NCBI GenBank assembly: GCA_947259045.1
Contig: CAMYKZ010000002.1
Span: 92,603 to 124,783, forward strand
Direction of reading: 5' to 3'
DNA from: an uncultured Afifella sp.
Lineage (GTDB): Bacteria > Pseudomonadota > Alphaproteobacteria > Rhizobiales > Afifellaceae
DNA length: 32,181 nt
A program made the translations under genes and the position numbers. The notes beneath the pieces are model-generated. The model was not told where the DNA came from. It worked only from the letters and a program-made list of their open reading frames with translations, and made no database searches. Positions 24,968 to 32,030 of this stretch are shown here, piece after piece; position 1 is the first letter of the stretch, and each line of letters opens with the position of its first letter.

Positions 24968-25048
24968 CAATTTCCCTATCACCGCGAATTCGTTCCGCCA
25001 ATTCGTTGTCAGTCTACGCATTGAAGCATAAAACCACCAGCCGGATTA

Positions 25049-25077
25049 GTTAACGACAAGTTAAGAGCAGGGTTAAC
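25049..25077. repeat. Three GTTAA direct repeats at about one helical turn
   Basis: GTTAAC at 25049-25054, GTTAAG at 25060-25065 and GTTAAC at 25072-25077 are spaced by 11 and 12 bp, so they face one side of the DNA. They lie 82-110 nt upstream of the CRTAC1 start and directly after the Lrp gene end. A second pair, AATTCGTT at 24987-24994 and 25000-25007, lies nearer that start. They may be operator sites, but no regulator can be named. Confidence 0.4.
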
Positions 25078-25094
25078 GCCAAATCCGTCGATTT

Positions 25095-25583
25095 TCAGCC
25101 AGAGGCCGACAGATGCACGAGCGGAACGCTGCCGGGCGCTTTGATATTCTCCAGAACCAGGTTTGTCTTTACGTCCCGAACACCGTCAATCTTCATCAGA
25201 TCCTGCATCACGAAATGGTTCAGCGAATCAACGTCGGGAACCATGACATTCAACAGGAAATCCTGGTCACCCGTCAGAGCCCAGCAGGCGGTAACCGCGT
25301 CGCGCTCTGCGATCTCGCTTTTGAAACGCTCCGGCACGCCGCCGGAATGGGTTGTCAGGCTGACTTGAATGAAAACCTCGATATTCAGCCCCACGGCCCG
25401 GCGGCTGATACGGGCATGAAATCCGCGGATGACGCCGGTTTTCTGCAGCGCATCGAAGCGCCGGCCGCAGGGCGTCGTCGACAGGCCGATTGCATCGGCA
25501 AGCTCAGACACCGGCTTGCGGCCCTCAGCCTGCAGAATCCTTAGCATTTTCAGTTCATACGGATCAAAACTGGAATTTGCCAT
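25095..25583 (-). CDS. Lrp/AsnC-family transcriptional regulator
   Basis: 162 residues, standard length. The N-terminal helix-turn-helix (about 8-60) reads DPYELKMLRILQAEGRK, then LADAIGLSTTPCGRRFDAL. The C-terminal RAM/effector domain (about 68-150) has the typical VFIQVSL strand, ACWALTGDQDFLLNVMVPD and the final VRDVKTNLVLENIK. It is divergent from phhA with a shared 134-nt promoter region, an arrangement known for Lrp-type control of phenylalanine and tyrosine degradation. It probably responds to an aromatic amino acid and controls phhA and itself. The lone Cys within the recognition helix region (TTPCGRR) is common in the family. Confidence 0.92.
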   Translation of the reverse strand: MANSSFDPYELKMLRILQAEGRKPVSELADAIGLSTTPCGRRFDALQKTGVIRGFHARISRRAVGLNIEVFIQVSLTTHSGGVPERFKSEIAERDAVTACWALTGDQDFLLNVMVPDVDSLNHFVMQDLMKIDGVRDVKTNLVLENIKAPGSVPLVHLSASG

Positions 25584-25610
25584 TTGAGATAAAACACCTC
25601 CAATATTCCA

Positions 25611-25638
25611 TTGTTCGAGACATTATCTCTCATATTAT
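25611..25638 (+). promoter_or_regulatory. phhA promoter with overlapping Lrp-type operator
   Basis: A sigma-70-like pair, TTGTTC (25611-25616) and TATTAT (25633-25638), is spaced by 16 nt and lies about 80 nt before the phhA start. Overlapping it is GAGA-CATTA-TCTC (25617-25629), a dyad similar in style to Lrp sites. A wider pair GAGATAA (25586-25592) and TTATCTC (25623-25629) spans the Lrp start region. The arrangement suits one regulator controlling both directions. Sequence dyads are seen; function is inferred. Confidence 0.5.
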
Positions 25639-25717
25639 GCCGCATACCATGAACAAAGGGCAAAAAACATCCTTCATCCGCGCTAAAATCGGGCTTCATC
25701 AGCAGTGGAGCATAGCC

Positions 25718-26551
25718 ATGAATACCCAAATTGCCGAATATGCCCGTGAATGTGCGGAAAAGGGCATGCGGGGCGATTATTCCGCATGTCAGGCAGATTA
25801 TACGGTGCTGCAGGATTACGCTTCCTACACGCCGCAGGAGCAGGCTGTCTGGCAGCAACTTGCCGAGCGCCAGATGATTCTGGCCGGGCGGTTCGCACAT
25901 TCTGCCTATCTCGACGGACTGTCTGCGATCCGGATCGGCTCGAAGATTCCGGATTTTGAGCACGTCAACCACGAACTTGCAAAACTGACCGGCTGGCGCA
26001 TCGTGCCCGTGCCCGGCCTGATCCCGGCAAAACCGTTCTTTGAACACCTGGCGGCCCGGCGGTTCCCGGTAACGAACTGGCTTCGGACGGCCGAAGAGAT
26101 CGATTATATCGTCGAGCCGGACATGTTTCACGATTTCTTCGGCCATGTTCCGATCCTGAGCCAGCCGAAATTCGCCGATTTCATGCAAATGTACGGTGAG
26201 CGCGCGCTCGACGCGATCGATCTGGGCGGCGACGAAATGATCACCCGGCTTTATTGGTATACCGCCGAATACGGCCTGATCCGGGAGGCCGGACAGCCGC
26301 TGAAAGCATTTGGCGCCGGATTGATGTCGTCGGGCGGCGAGTTGCCGTTTGCCATGAGCAAGGATGCCAGGACCAGCCCGATGGACATTGAAACGATCCT
26401 GCGCACCGGATATGAGATCGACAAGTTCCAGCGGGTTTATTTCGTCATGCCGTCGTTTGACGCGCTGCTGTCGGCATTTGAGACGATTGACCTTGCCGAA
26501 CTGATCGCCAGATACAAGAATGATGCGCCGCTCGATCCGGCGACCGTGTAG
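25718..26551 (+). CDS. phhA: Phenylalanine 4-monooxygenase
   Basis: 277 residues, the bacterial single-domain length. This non-heme iron, tetrahydropterin-dependent enzyme turns phenylalanine into tyrosine. The iron ligands are H138 and H143 in PDMFHDFFGHVP and E184 in YTAEYGLI; GAGLMSSGGEL and the C-terminal YFVMPSFDALL are also present. The true start is the ATG at 25718 with GGAG 9 nt upstream; the frame is open to 25490 but that portion is antisense to the Lrp gene. No pterin dehydratase (phhB) is adjacent. The FMN reductase gene begins 24 nt downstream. Confidence 0.95.
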   Translation: MNTQIAEYARECAEKGMRGDYSACQADYTVLQDYASYTPQEQAVWQQLAERQMILAGRFAHSAYLDGLSAIRIGSKIPDFEHVNHELAKLTGWRIVPVPGLIPAKPFFEHLAARRFPVTNWLRTAEEIDYIVEPDMFHDFFGHVPILSQPKFADFMQMYGERALDAIDLGGDEMITRLYWYTAEYGLIREAGQPLKAFGAGLMSSGGELPFAMSKDARTSPMDIETILRTGYEIDKFQRVYFVMPSFDALLSAFETIDLAELIARYKNDAPLDPATV

Positions 26552-26575
26552 CGGGCATTTAAACGGGAGCAAGCC

Positions 26576-27178
26576 GTGAAACTGATGATTGTGAGCGGCA
26601 GCAACCGCAAGGCGGCTCAGTCCACCCGTGTCGGCCGGCTGATATCCAGCCGGATTTCCGACGGCGAATGGCAGGCTGATATCGATTTTGTTTCCCTTGC
26701 CGAAACCAGGCTGCCGCTCTGGGATGAGGGCAAATGGACGGGTGACGAACCCTGGCCATCTGTCTGGGCGCCGGTCTCCGGCCGGCTGAAAGCCGCAGAT
26801 GGTTTCATTTTCGTCGTACCGGAATGGGGCGGCATGGTGCCGCCGCAGGTCAAGAACCTGTTTCTGCTTTGCAGCAACGGCGAACTGGCGCACAAGCCGG
26901 GCCTGATCGTTGCCGTGTCTTCCGGCACCGGCGGCGCATATCCCGTTTCTGAACTGCGCTCAAGCAGTTACAAGAATACATTCATAAACTGGATCCCCGA
27001 ACATGTGATCATCCGCAACGTTGAAAAGTTTGAACCGGGAAGCGGGAACGAGGCTTCGCCGGACTGGCTTCTGGACCGGCTGGATTATGCGATTTCCCTG
27101 CTTGCGGCCTATGCACAGGCATTGGGTCCGGTACGCGAAACCGTCATGGATCTCAAACGTTTCAAGACCGGCATGTAA
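26576..27178 (+). CDS. NAD(P)H-dependent FMN reductase (flavodoxin fold)
   Basis: 200 residues, a flavodoxin-like reductase. The phosphate-binding loop VSGSNRKAAQSTRVGR (6-21) binds FMN. VVPEWGGMVPPQVKNLF (80-96) is the second flavin-contacting loop, and SSGTGGAYPVSELR (115-128) the third. It probably reduces quinones, flavin or iron with NAD(P)H in the cytoplasm. It starts with GTG at 26576, preceded by GGGAG at 7 nt; an ATG three codons later is a possible alternative. Being 24 nt after phhA it may be co-transcribed, and it might help to recycle a pterin or a quinonoid product, which is speculation. Confidence 0.87.
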   Translation: MKLMIVSGSNRKAAQSTRVGRLISSRISDGEWQADIDFVSLAETRLPLWDEGKWTGDEPWPSVWAPVSGRLKAADGFIFVVPEWGGMVPPQVKNLFLLCSNGELAHKPGLIVAVSSGTGGAYPVSELRSSSYKNTFINWIPEHVIIRNVEKFEPGSGNEASPDWLLDRLDYAISLLAAYAQALGPVRETVMDLKRFKTGM

Positions 27179-27279
27179 TTCCGCCATTAACGCCCACCAA
27201 GGATTTCGCCCGACGACCCGTCATATGTCTGTGCCGTCCAGGAACGGTTGATAGTTTTTCGCGTATTCGGGAGTCAAAA

Positions 27280-27666
27280 ATGACAAAAAGCTCTGTTTCT
27301 TTCATCGTCACTCTGCTTGTTCTTTCATCCGGCGTGCTGCTGGCTGCGCCGGCTTCACAGGCGGGCCAGTCCAGAAATACCGGTCTTGGCGCCCATTCGG
27401 TCAATGTGAATATCAGTTTCAATATTCAGATGCCGATGGACAGCATTGACGAGACGGCGATCATTGCCGCGCAAAGGCGGGGCCGCGCCCTGATTTACCG
27501 GCTGGCGAAGGGCGAATGCGAAGAGCTTCTTGAGGAAATCGCCGAAACCTGCCGGCTGGTCAGCCTGAACGCGGCCACCAATATTCCGCAGGTGCACAAT
27601 GCGAACCCGCTCTACATCAACCTGAGCGGCAATGCACAATTTGCAATCAGCCTGAAGAGTGAGTGA
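27280..27666 (+). CDS. Hypothetical exported protein
   Basis: 128 residues with a Sec signal peptide (about 1-28, VSFIVTLLVLSSGVLLA then SQA). The mature part of about 100 residues begins with alternating strand-like residues (HSVNVNISFNIQMP). A charged helix (ETAIIAAQRRGRALIYRLAKG) follows, with two cysteines (C78 and C90) spaced to make a disulfide, and it ends in a strand-like NLSGNAQFAISLK. GGGAG precedes the ATG by 5 nt. I do not recognise the family. It stands 240 nt upstream of the Tat-signal protein on the same strand, so it may or may not be part of that locus. Function unknown. Confidence 0.7.
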   Translation: MTKSSVSFIVTLLVLSSGVLLAAPASQAGQSRNTGLGAHSVNVNISFNIQMPMDSIDETAIIAAQRRGRALIYRLAKGECEELLEEIAETCRLVSLNAATNIPQVHNANPLYINLSGNAQFAISLKSE

Positions 27667-27906
27667 CGGGCCGCCCACCCGCGATCGGCTGTTAACGCCC
27701 CGCGGAACGGCTGCCGGTATCAACCTTAATATACGATCGCTCGTTATCGCAGAAATGCCCGCGCACCCCCGGGGTTCCGGCCGGTCGGGATCAGTTCGAT
27801 GAGCGATTTGCGGTAATTTAGATCGATTTTTAGGCATTCCGTTAAGTGCGCACAAAGGCCAAACGATTATCTCCTGAACTCGAAACATTTTCGTCAGGAG
27901 CAGATC
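27667..27906. other. Intergenic region before the Gly/Ser-rich gene
   Basis: This 240-nt gap holds no gene I can support. The right half is AT-rich (for example TAGATCGATTTTTAGG near 27820) and should contain the promoter of the Gly/Ser-rich gene. A GTTAAC lies near 27692 and a GTTAAG near 27842. The sequence AGGAG lies 5 nt before the next start. Confidence 0.3.
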
Positions 27907-28284
27907 ATGACCGACAACAATAATACAGCGGATTTCACGCGGCGACTGGCGCTCAAGCGGCTCGGATTGGCATTCGGTGCAGCCTATATGGCGCCGGTGG
28001 TCTTGAACCTCAGCAACGCCAAAGCAAGCTCGGGCGGCGGAAGCGGCGGTGGCGGTGGTGGCGGCGGCGGTGGAGCCGGTGGCGGCAGCGGCGATGCGAG
28101 CGCGTCAAGCGAAGCGTCGGCGAGCGCAGCCTCAATGAGCGGGCCGTCCAATGACGATACGACCGATGCCACCGGGGGAACTGGGACAGACACGACAGTC
28201 GGTCAGACTGTCCGGAAAACGGCAAGCGCAGTTTCGAAAGTCCCCGGCAAGCTTGTCAGAGGCGTCAGAAACATATTCCGCTAA
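27907..28284 (+). CDS. Tat-signal, Gly/Ser-rich small protein
   Basis: 125 residues. R12-R13 in TRRLALKRLG followed by a hydrophobic run (LAFGAAYMAPVVL) and NAKA form a twin-arginine-like signal, with cleavage probable after A40. The mature part opens with a Gly/Ser run (41-62), continues as a Ser/Ala/Thr-rich acidic stretch (63-99), and ends with a basic segment (R103, K104, K111, K115, R118, R121, R125). There are no cysteines. AGGAG is 5 nt upstream of the ATG. It sits directly before the HprK-like/PqqD gene and closes with a strong palindrome. I do not recognise the family; it could be a modified substrate protein or an envelope linker protein. Confidence 0.75.
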   Translation: MTDNNNTADFTRRLALKRLGLAFGAAYMAPVVLNLSNAKASSGGGSGGGGGGGGGGAGGGSGDASASSEASASAASMSGPSNDDTTDATGGTGTDTTVGQTVRKTASAVSKVPGKLVRGVRNIFR

Positions 28285-28305
28285 TCCCGACTCTGAAAAT
28301 GACTG

Positions 28306-28331
28306 GAATGCCGGGCCATGGCCCGGCATTC
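28306..28331. terminator. Perfect 26-bp palindrome
   Basis: The sequence from GAATGCCGGGCC to GGCCCGGCATTC is a complete palindrome centred at CCATGG. It folds into a hairpin of up to 11-12 GC-rich pairs. It starts 21 nt after the stop of the Gly/Ser-rich gene, the position of an intrinsic terminator, but only a mixed TCTGCATTGT follows instead of a T-run. It could also serve as an mRNA-stabilising stem or a dimer binding site. Confidence 0.65.
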
Positions 28332-28392
28332 TGCATTGTCGGGCACGCTCGAAGCGCATTACAATCGTGTCCTGACTTGACGGATTTATGAT

Positions 28393-29589
28393 TTGGCGCT
28401 GTTCCGATTTTCCGATCTTCCAAGACCGATTGAGATTGCGGTCGATCCGCAGATGCAGCGGATTGTAGACGCTCTGTTGCCGGGCTGGTTCATTGAGCCA
28501 TGGCAGGACGGCGCCGAATTCGAACCTGTCCTGAAATTTATGCCGGATGGCGGTGCCTATTCCATAACCGGGACATGGGCGCCTAAAACCGTCATCCGCA
28601 AGGACCCCATTGACGCGGCCTGCGGCTTTATTGCCGAACTCATCAGGGCCTATGTCAACGAAATGCCCAGCCGGTTATGCCTGCACGCGGCGGCGGCCGA
28701 AATCGGCGGTCGGCTGGTCGTGTTCCCCAGCACCCACAAAGCAGGCAAAAGCGTGCTTTCAGCGGCCTTGTCGGCAGCCGGATGCCGGCTCGCGGGCGAC
28801 GATATCATACTGGTCGACGCGCAAAACGGCAGCGGTATTTCCGGCGGGTTCTGCCCGCGCCTACGGTTGCCGCTGCCGGACAATCTGGAAGCCGGGACAC
28901 AGTCCTTCATCGCGGCCAATAGCGGCCCGACGGGCAAGCGCTACGGCTATCTGACGCTCGATGAAGCCAGACTGGCGCGCAAAGGCGAACAGATGCCGAT
29001 CGGCACGTTCGTTTTGCTCGAGCGCACGGACGAAGGGCCGGCGCGGCTGGAGCCGGTCGGCCATGCCGACGCGCTGAAATCCGTGATCTGGCAGAATTTC
29101 GCCCGCCGCGAACCGTCCACGCTCATACTGGAACGTCTTTACGGGCTGGTGCGGCGCACCGGCGCCTTTCGGCTGATTTACAGCCGGGCGGAGGACGCCG
29201 TCAGGCTGCTGCAGGAGCGGTTCTCCTCCTGGCCTGAGGAAACGGTCGCCGGAATCGTGCAATTTCGGCATAATAAAGAAGCACCAGTGCCATTAAGCCA
29301 GGACCATCACCGGCCTCCTGACGCCTATTGCCGCAACAACCATGTCGCAGAACTGGAAATTGACGGGCAGATATTTCTGGCGGACGATGAAACCGGTCAG
29401 ATTACCGTTCTCAACGAAACAGCAGCGGCAATCTGGCAAGCGCTGGCAGAACCAATGACGGAAACCGGGATCGTCGAACTGATGGGACTGGCGTTTCCCG
29501 ATATTGACCCCGCGACAATCGCCAGCGACGTCCGCACGTCACTGAACGCTCTCTCCGCATCCGGCCTGGTGCGGGCGCCCGGCGCATAA
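28393..29589 (+). CDS. HPr-kinase-like protein fused to a PqqD-like domain
   Basis: 398 residues. Residues about 95-275 resemble the P-loop part of HPr kinase/phosphorylase: H98 in CLHAAAAE, a Walker A-like FPSTHKAGKSVLSA with K119 and S120, and a Walker B-like LAGDDIILVD with D136 and D137. The first glycine of the usual GxSGxGKS is replaced by serine. Residues about 313-396 look like a PqqD/RRE winged-helix domain (FLADDETGQITVLNETAAAIWQ, then a C-terminal LNALSASGLV). HprK-type kinases in lasso-peptide loci phosphorylate precursor peptides, and PqqD domains bind leader peptides. The start is TTG at 28393, since no in-frame ATG precedes it and an ATG at 28388 is out of frame. No maturase is in the window. 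Confidence 0.8.
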   Translation: MALFRFSDLPRPIEIAVDPQMQRIVDALLPGWFIEPWQDGAEFEPVLKFMPDGGAYSITGTWAPKTVIRKDPIDAACGFIAELIRAYVNEMPSRLCLHAAAAEIGGRLVVFPSTHKAGKSVLSAALSAAGCRLAGDDIILVDAQNGSGISGGFCPRLRLPLPDNLEAGTQSFIAANSGPTGKRYGYLTLDEARLARKGEQMPIGTFVLLERTDEGPARLEPVGHADALKSVIWQNFARREPSTLILERLYGLVRRTGAFRLIYSRAEDAVRLLQERFSSWPEETVAGIVQFRHNKEAPVPLSQDHHRPPDAYCRNNHVAELEIDGQIFLADDETGQITVLNETAAAIWQALAEPMTETGIVELMGLAFPDIDPATIASDVRTSLNALSASGLVRAPGA

Positions 29590-29751
29590 GGCATCTTGCC
29601 AAAGCCGCTTCTGCCAATGATGATCAAAACATGATCGCGGCCCGGCAAGGCAAGGCTGCGAAACTCGCGTCAGCGCATGTGATCGACATTGCTGAAACCC
29701 GCCAGTTTATCTCATGCCAGAACCATCGAACGATACAGGAGCTCGATCCAA

Positions 29752-30657
29752 ATGCCTGACATTATCTGCCTTGGCGAACCGATGCTGGAATTTAACCAGC
29801 AATCCAACGGGCTCTATCTGGCCGGCCATGGCGGCGACACGTCGAACTGCGCCATCGCCGCCGCTCGCCAGGGCGCAAGCACCGGATATCTGACCCATCT
29901 CGGCGACGATGCCTTCGGCGACAGTTTCATGGATCTCTGGCAGGCGGAAAATGTCGATGAAAGTCAGGTCCGGCGCAACCCTGATGCTCATACCGGTATC
30001 TATTTCGTCACCCACGGCCCGGATGGCCACCGCTTCAGCTATTTCCGCAAAGGTTCCGCCGCCAGCCTGATGCAACCTGCAGATCTGCCGGAGGCTTATA
30101 TCGCCGGCGCGAAGATCCTGCACGTTTCCGGGATCAGCCAGGCGATTTCGGAGACCGCCGTCGATACGGTGCTGGCGGCGATCGGGATCGCCCGCGCCCA
30201 TCAGGTGCGCGTTTCCTATGACAGCAATTTACGGCTGAACCTCTGGCCGCTTGAACGCGCCCGCACGGTCACCCACGCCGCCATGCGGCAATGCCAGATC
30301 GCCCTGCCCGGTCTTGACGATGCCGAACATCTGACCGGGCTGAGCGACCCGCAGGCGATCGTCGATTTTTATCTTGATCTGGGTGCCCGGATTGTCGCTT
30401 TGACGCTTGGCCCGGAGGGCACATTGGTGGCCACGCCTGACCGGCGCGAGCAGATCGGCGGCCGCAAGGTCACGACCGTGGACGCAACGGGCGCCGGCGA
30501 CACGTTTGACGGCGCGTTCCTGGCCGAACTGGTGGCCGGCAGGGATCCGTTTCAGGCGGCGGCTTACGCCAATGCGGCAGCGGCGCTGTCGACGCAGGGT
30601 TATGGCGCAGTCGCACCGATGCCGAAGCGCGCCGCGGTTGAAGCTTTTATGGGTTAG
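29752..30657 (+). CDS. kdgK: 2-dehydro-3-deoxygluconokinase (PfkB family)
   Basis: 301 residues. PfkB-family kinase that phosphorylates 2-keto-3-deoxygluconate to KDPG. It begins MPDIICLGEPMLEF, has the sugar-binding GGDTSNCAIAAARQG (27-41) and the signature DATGAGDTFDGAFL (244-257) with the catalytic base D250. RFSYFRKGSAAS (94-105) is typical of KdgK. The ATG at 29752 has AGGAG about 11 nt upstream; an upstream ATG in the frame (29689) has no ribosome site. It lies 162 nt after the HprK-like gene and converges on the MmgE/PrpD gene. It could feed the same aldolase chemistry as the dgo genes 20 kb away. Confidence 0.92.
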   Translation: MPDIICLGEPMLEFNQQSNGLYLAGHGGDTSNCAIAAARQGASTGYLTHLGDDAFGDSFMDLWQAENVDESQVRRNPDAHTGIYFVTHGPDGHRFSYFRKGSAASLMQPADLPEAYIAGAKILHVSGISQAISETAVDTVLAAIGIARAHQVRVSYDSNLRLNLWPLERARTVTHAAMRQCQIALPGLDDAEHLTGLSDPQAIVDFYLDLGARIVALTLGPEGTLVATPDRREQIGGRKVTTVDATGAGDTFDGAFLAELVAGRDPFQAAAYANAAAALSTQGYGAVAPMPKRAAVEAFMG

Positions 30658-32030
30658 TCAGGCTTTCCGGCGGAGAGGACAGCATCGATCAGCGGTTTGG
30701 CTTCCGTCATCGTCTCGATCCTGTTGACCATTTCGGCAATCGTCACCGCCTGCAATTTGCCGATTCTCGGGCCCGCAAGATCAAGGAACTTGTTGACCAC
30801 ATCGGTATCCGACAACGGCCGTTCCGGATCGCCGGCCGCCTCGACCGCGCCGGTTTCAACCACCTCGCCGTCCTCCAGAATGATAACGATGCGGGCCTTG
30901 CGGTAGGCCGGGAACGCCGAGTTGAGACTCTGGCTGACCGTCAGTTCGACCCGTTCCGCCAAAGCGTGAACTTTCGGGTCGTTCAGGCCTTCCGTCACGG
31001 TCCTGGCGTCCACGTTGCCGTAAAGCAGCATTGCGGCAACCGGGAACGGCAGCGAATATTGTGCCGTCTCGGTGTCTTCGGGATGGGTCGGCGTCAGTCT
31101 CGCGGCTTCCTGGAATGTTTCCACGACAACCCGGCTGATCGGCTTGCCGGCAATTTCATCGCGCACCTGAAGGGCCGCCTGCATGGCCGGCTGGGCCCAG
31201 CGGCAGACCGGCCATGGTTTCAGATACTGCTCTTCCATGCGCCAGGTATCGCCGAGATCGTTCCAGATGTCCTCAGAGAGCACATCCTCGATGCTGATCG
31301 CAGGTGCGCCGGTGAAGCCGTCAGCCGCCAGCAGTGCCGATGTCACGCCGACATGGGCGCCATAGGTTGCACCGTCCTTGACCATGGTCGGAAAATCGAT
31401 GCAGCGCATCATCTGGCTGCGCGGCCCGTAATATTCCGCAGCACCCAGCGCATGGCGGGTCTGCTCCTTGTCCAGGCGCAAGGCCCGGGCGCCCACGGCG
31501 GCCGCGCCGATGGCGTTCCAGGCGCCTGAGGTATGGTAATCCTCGACACTGTCATGCAGCGCTATACCGGCGCGCACGGCGATCTCGTAACCGATAACGA
31601 AGCGGGTCAGGAATTCCGGACCGGTGCAGGAATCCATTTCATCCGACAGCGCCATCAGCGCCGGCAGAATGACGACACCCGCATGGCCTTTCGTCAGCCT
31701 GTGGCCGTCATGGGCATCGAGCGAGTCGATGGTTGCAGCACCGGCCATGGCCGCGCCTGGAACGGAGACCCGGCGGCCGTCGAACATCATGCGGGCGCCA
31801 TGGGTGCCGGCGCCGGAATGGGCTGCTGCGTGATTGCGGACGATTTCTGAATTCCGGGTCGCCAGACCGCCGGCGGCAACGCCGATCAGGTCGAGCAGCG
31901 AACGGCGCGCATGGCGGCGCACCTCTTCGCTCATATCATGGAATGTCAGCTTGGAAATCCAGCCAGCCACATCGACGTTGACCGGCTCTGCCTCAAGTTC
32001 CGGTTCGTCGGCACGTTCGCTAAGCGCCAT
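30654..32030 (-). CDS. MmgE/PrpD family protein (2-methylcitrate dehydratase-like)
   Basis: 458 residues with the start at 32030 (MALSERADEP), where GGGGAA lies about 9 nt upstream; the frame is open to 32078 without a ribosome site. The family pattern is clear: the N-terminal RRSLLDLIGVAAGGL (58-72 of the longer form), AGAATIDSLDAHDGHRLTKGHAG, EDYHTSGAWNAIGAAAVGA and WRMEEQYLKPWPVCRWAQP. PrpD acts in the methylcitrate cycle, but many members are uncharacterised and others dehydrate different hydroxy acids. No other methylcitrate genes are in the window, so the substrate is open. It overlaps the end of the convergent kdgK gene: the two stop codons share bases 30655-30656. No gene is seen from 32031 to the window end. 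Confidence 0.88.
   Translation of the reverse strand: MALSERADEPELEAEPVNVDVAGWISKLTFHDMSEEVRRHARRSLLDLIGVAAGGLATRNSEIVRNHAAAHSGAGTHGARMMFDGRRVSVPGAAMAGAATIDSLDAHDGHRLTKGHAGVVILPALMALSDEMDSCTGPEFLTRFVIGYEIAVRAGIALHDSVEDYHTSGAWNAIGAAAVGARALRLDKEQTRHALGAAEYYGPRSQMMRCIDFPTMVKDGATYGAHVGVTSALLAADGFTGAPAISIEDVLSEDIWNDLGDTWRMEEQYLKPWPVCRWAQPAMQAALQVRDEIAGKPISRVVVETFQEAARLTPTHPEDTETAQYSLPFPVAAMLLYGNVDARTVTEGLNDPKVHALAERVELTVSQSLNSAFPAYRKARIVIILEDGEVVETGAVEAAGDPERPLSDTDVVNKFLDLAGPRIGKLQAVTIAEMVNRIETMTEAKPLIDAVLSAGKPD

Noticed and set aside
25490..25717. Longer version of phhA reaching into the Lrp gene
   Set aside because: The ATG at 25718 has a good ribosome site and gives the usual bacterial length; the upstream part is antisense to Lrp and includes the promoter.
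25550..26893. A 447-codon minus-strand open frame across phhA and the FMN reductase
   Set aside because: It runs antisense to two well-supported genes and has no recognisable domain.
30651..30660. Overlapping stop codons of kdgK and the MmgE/PrpD gene
   Set aside because: A shared pair of bases between convergent stop codons is simple compaction, and I see no regulatory meaning.
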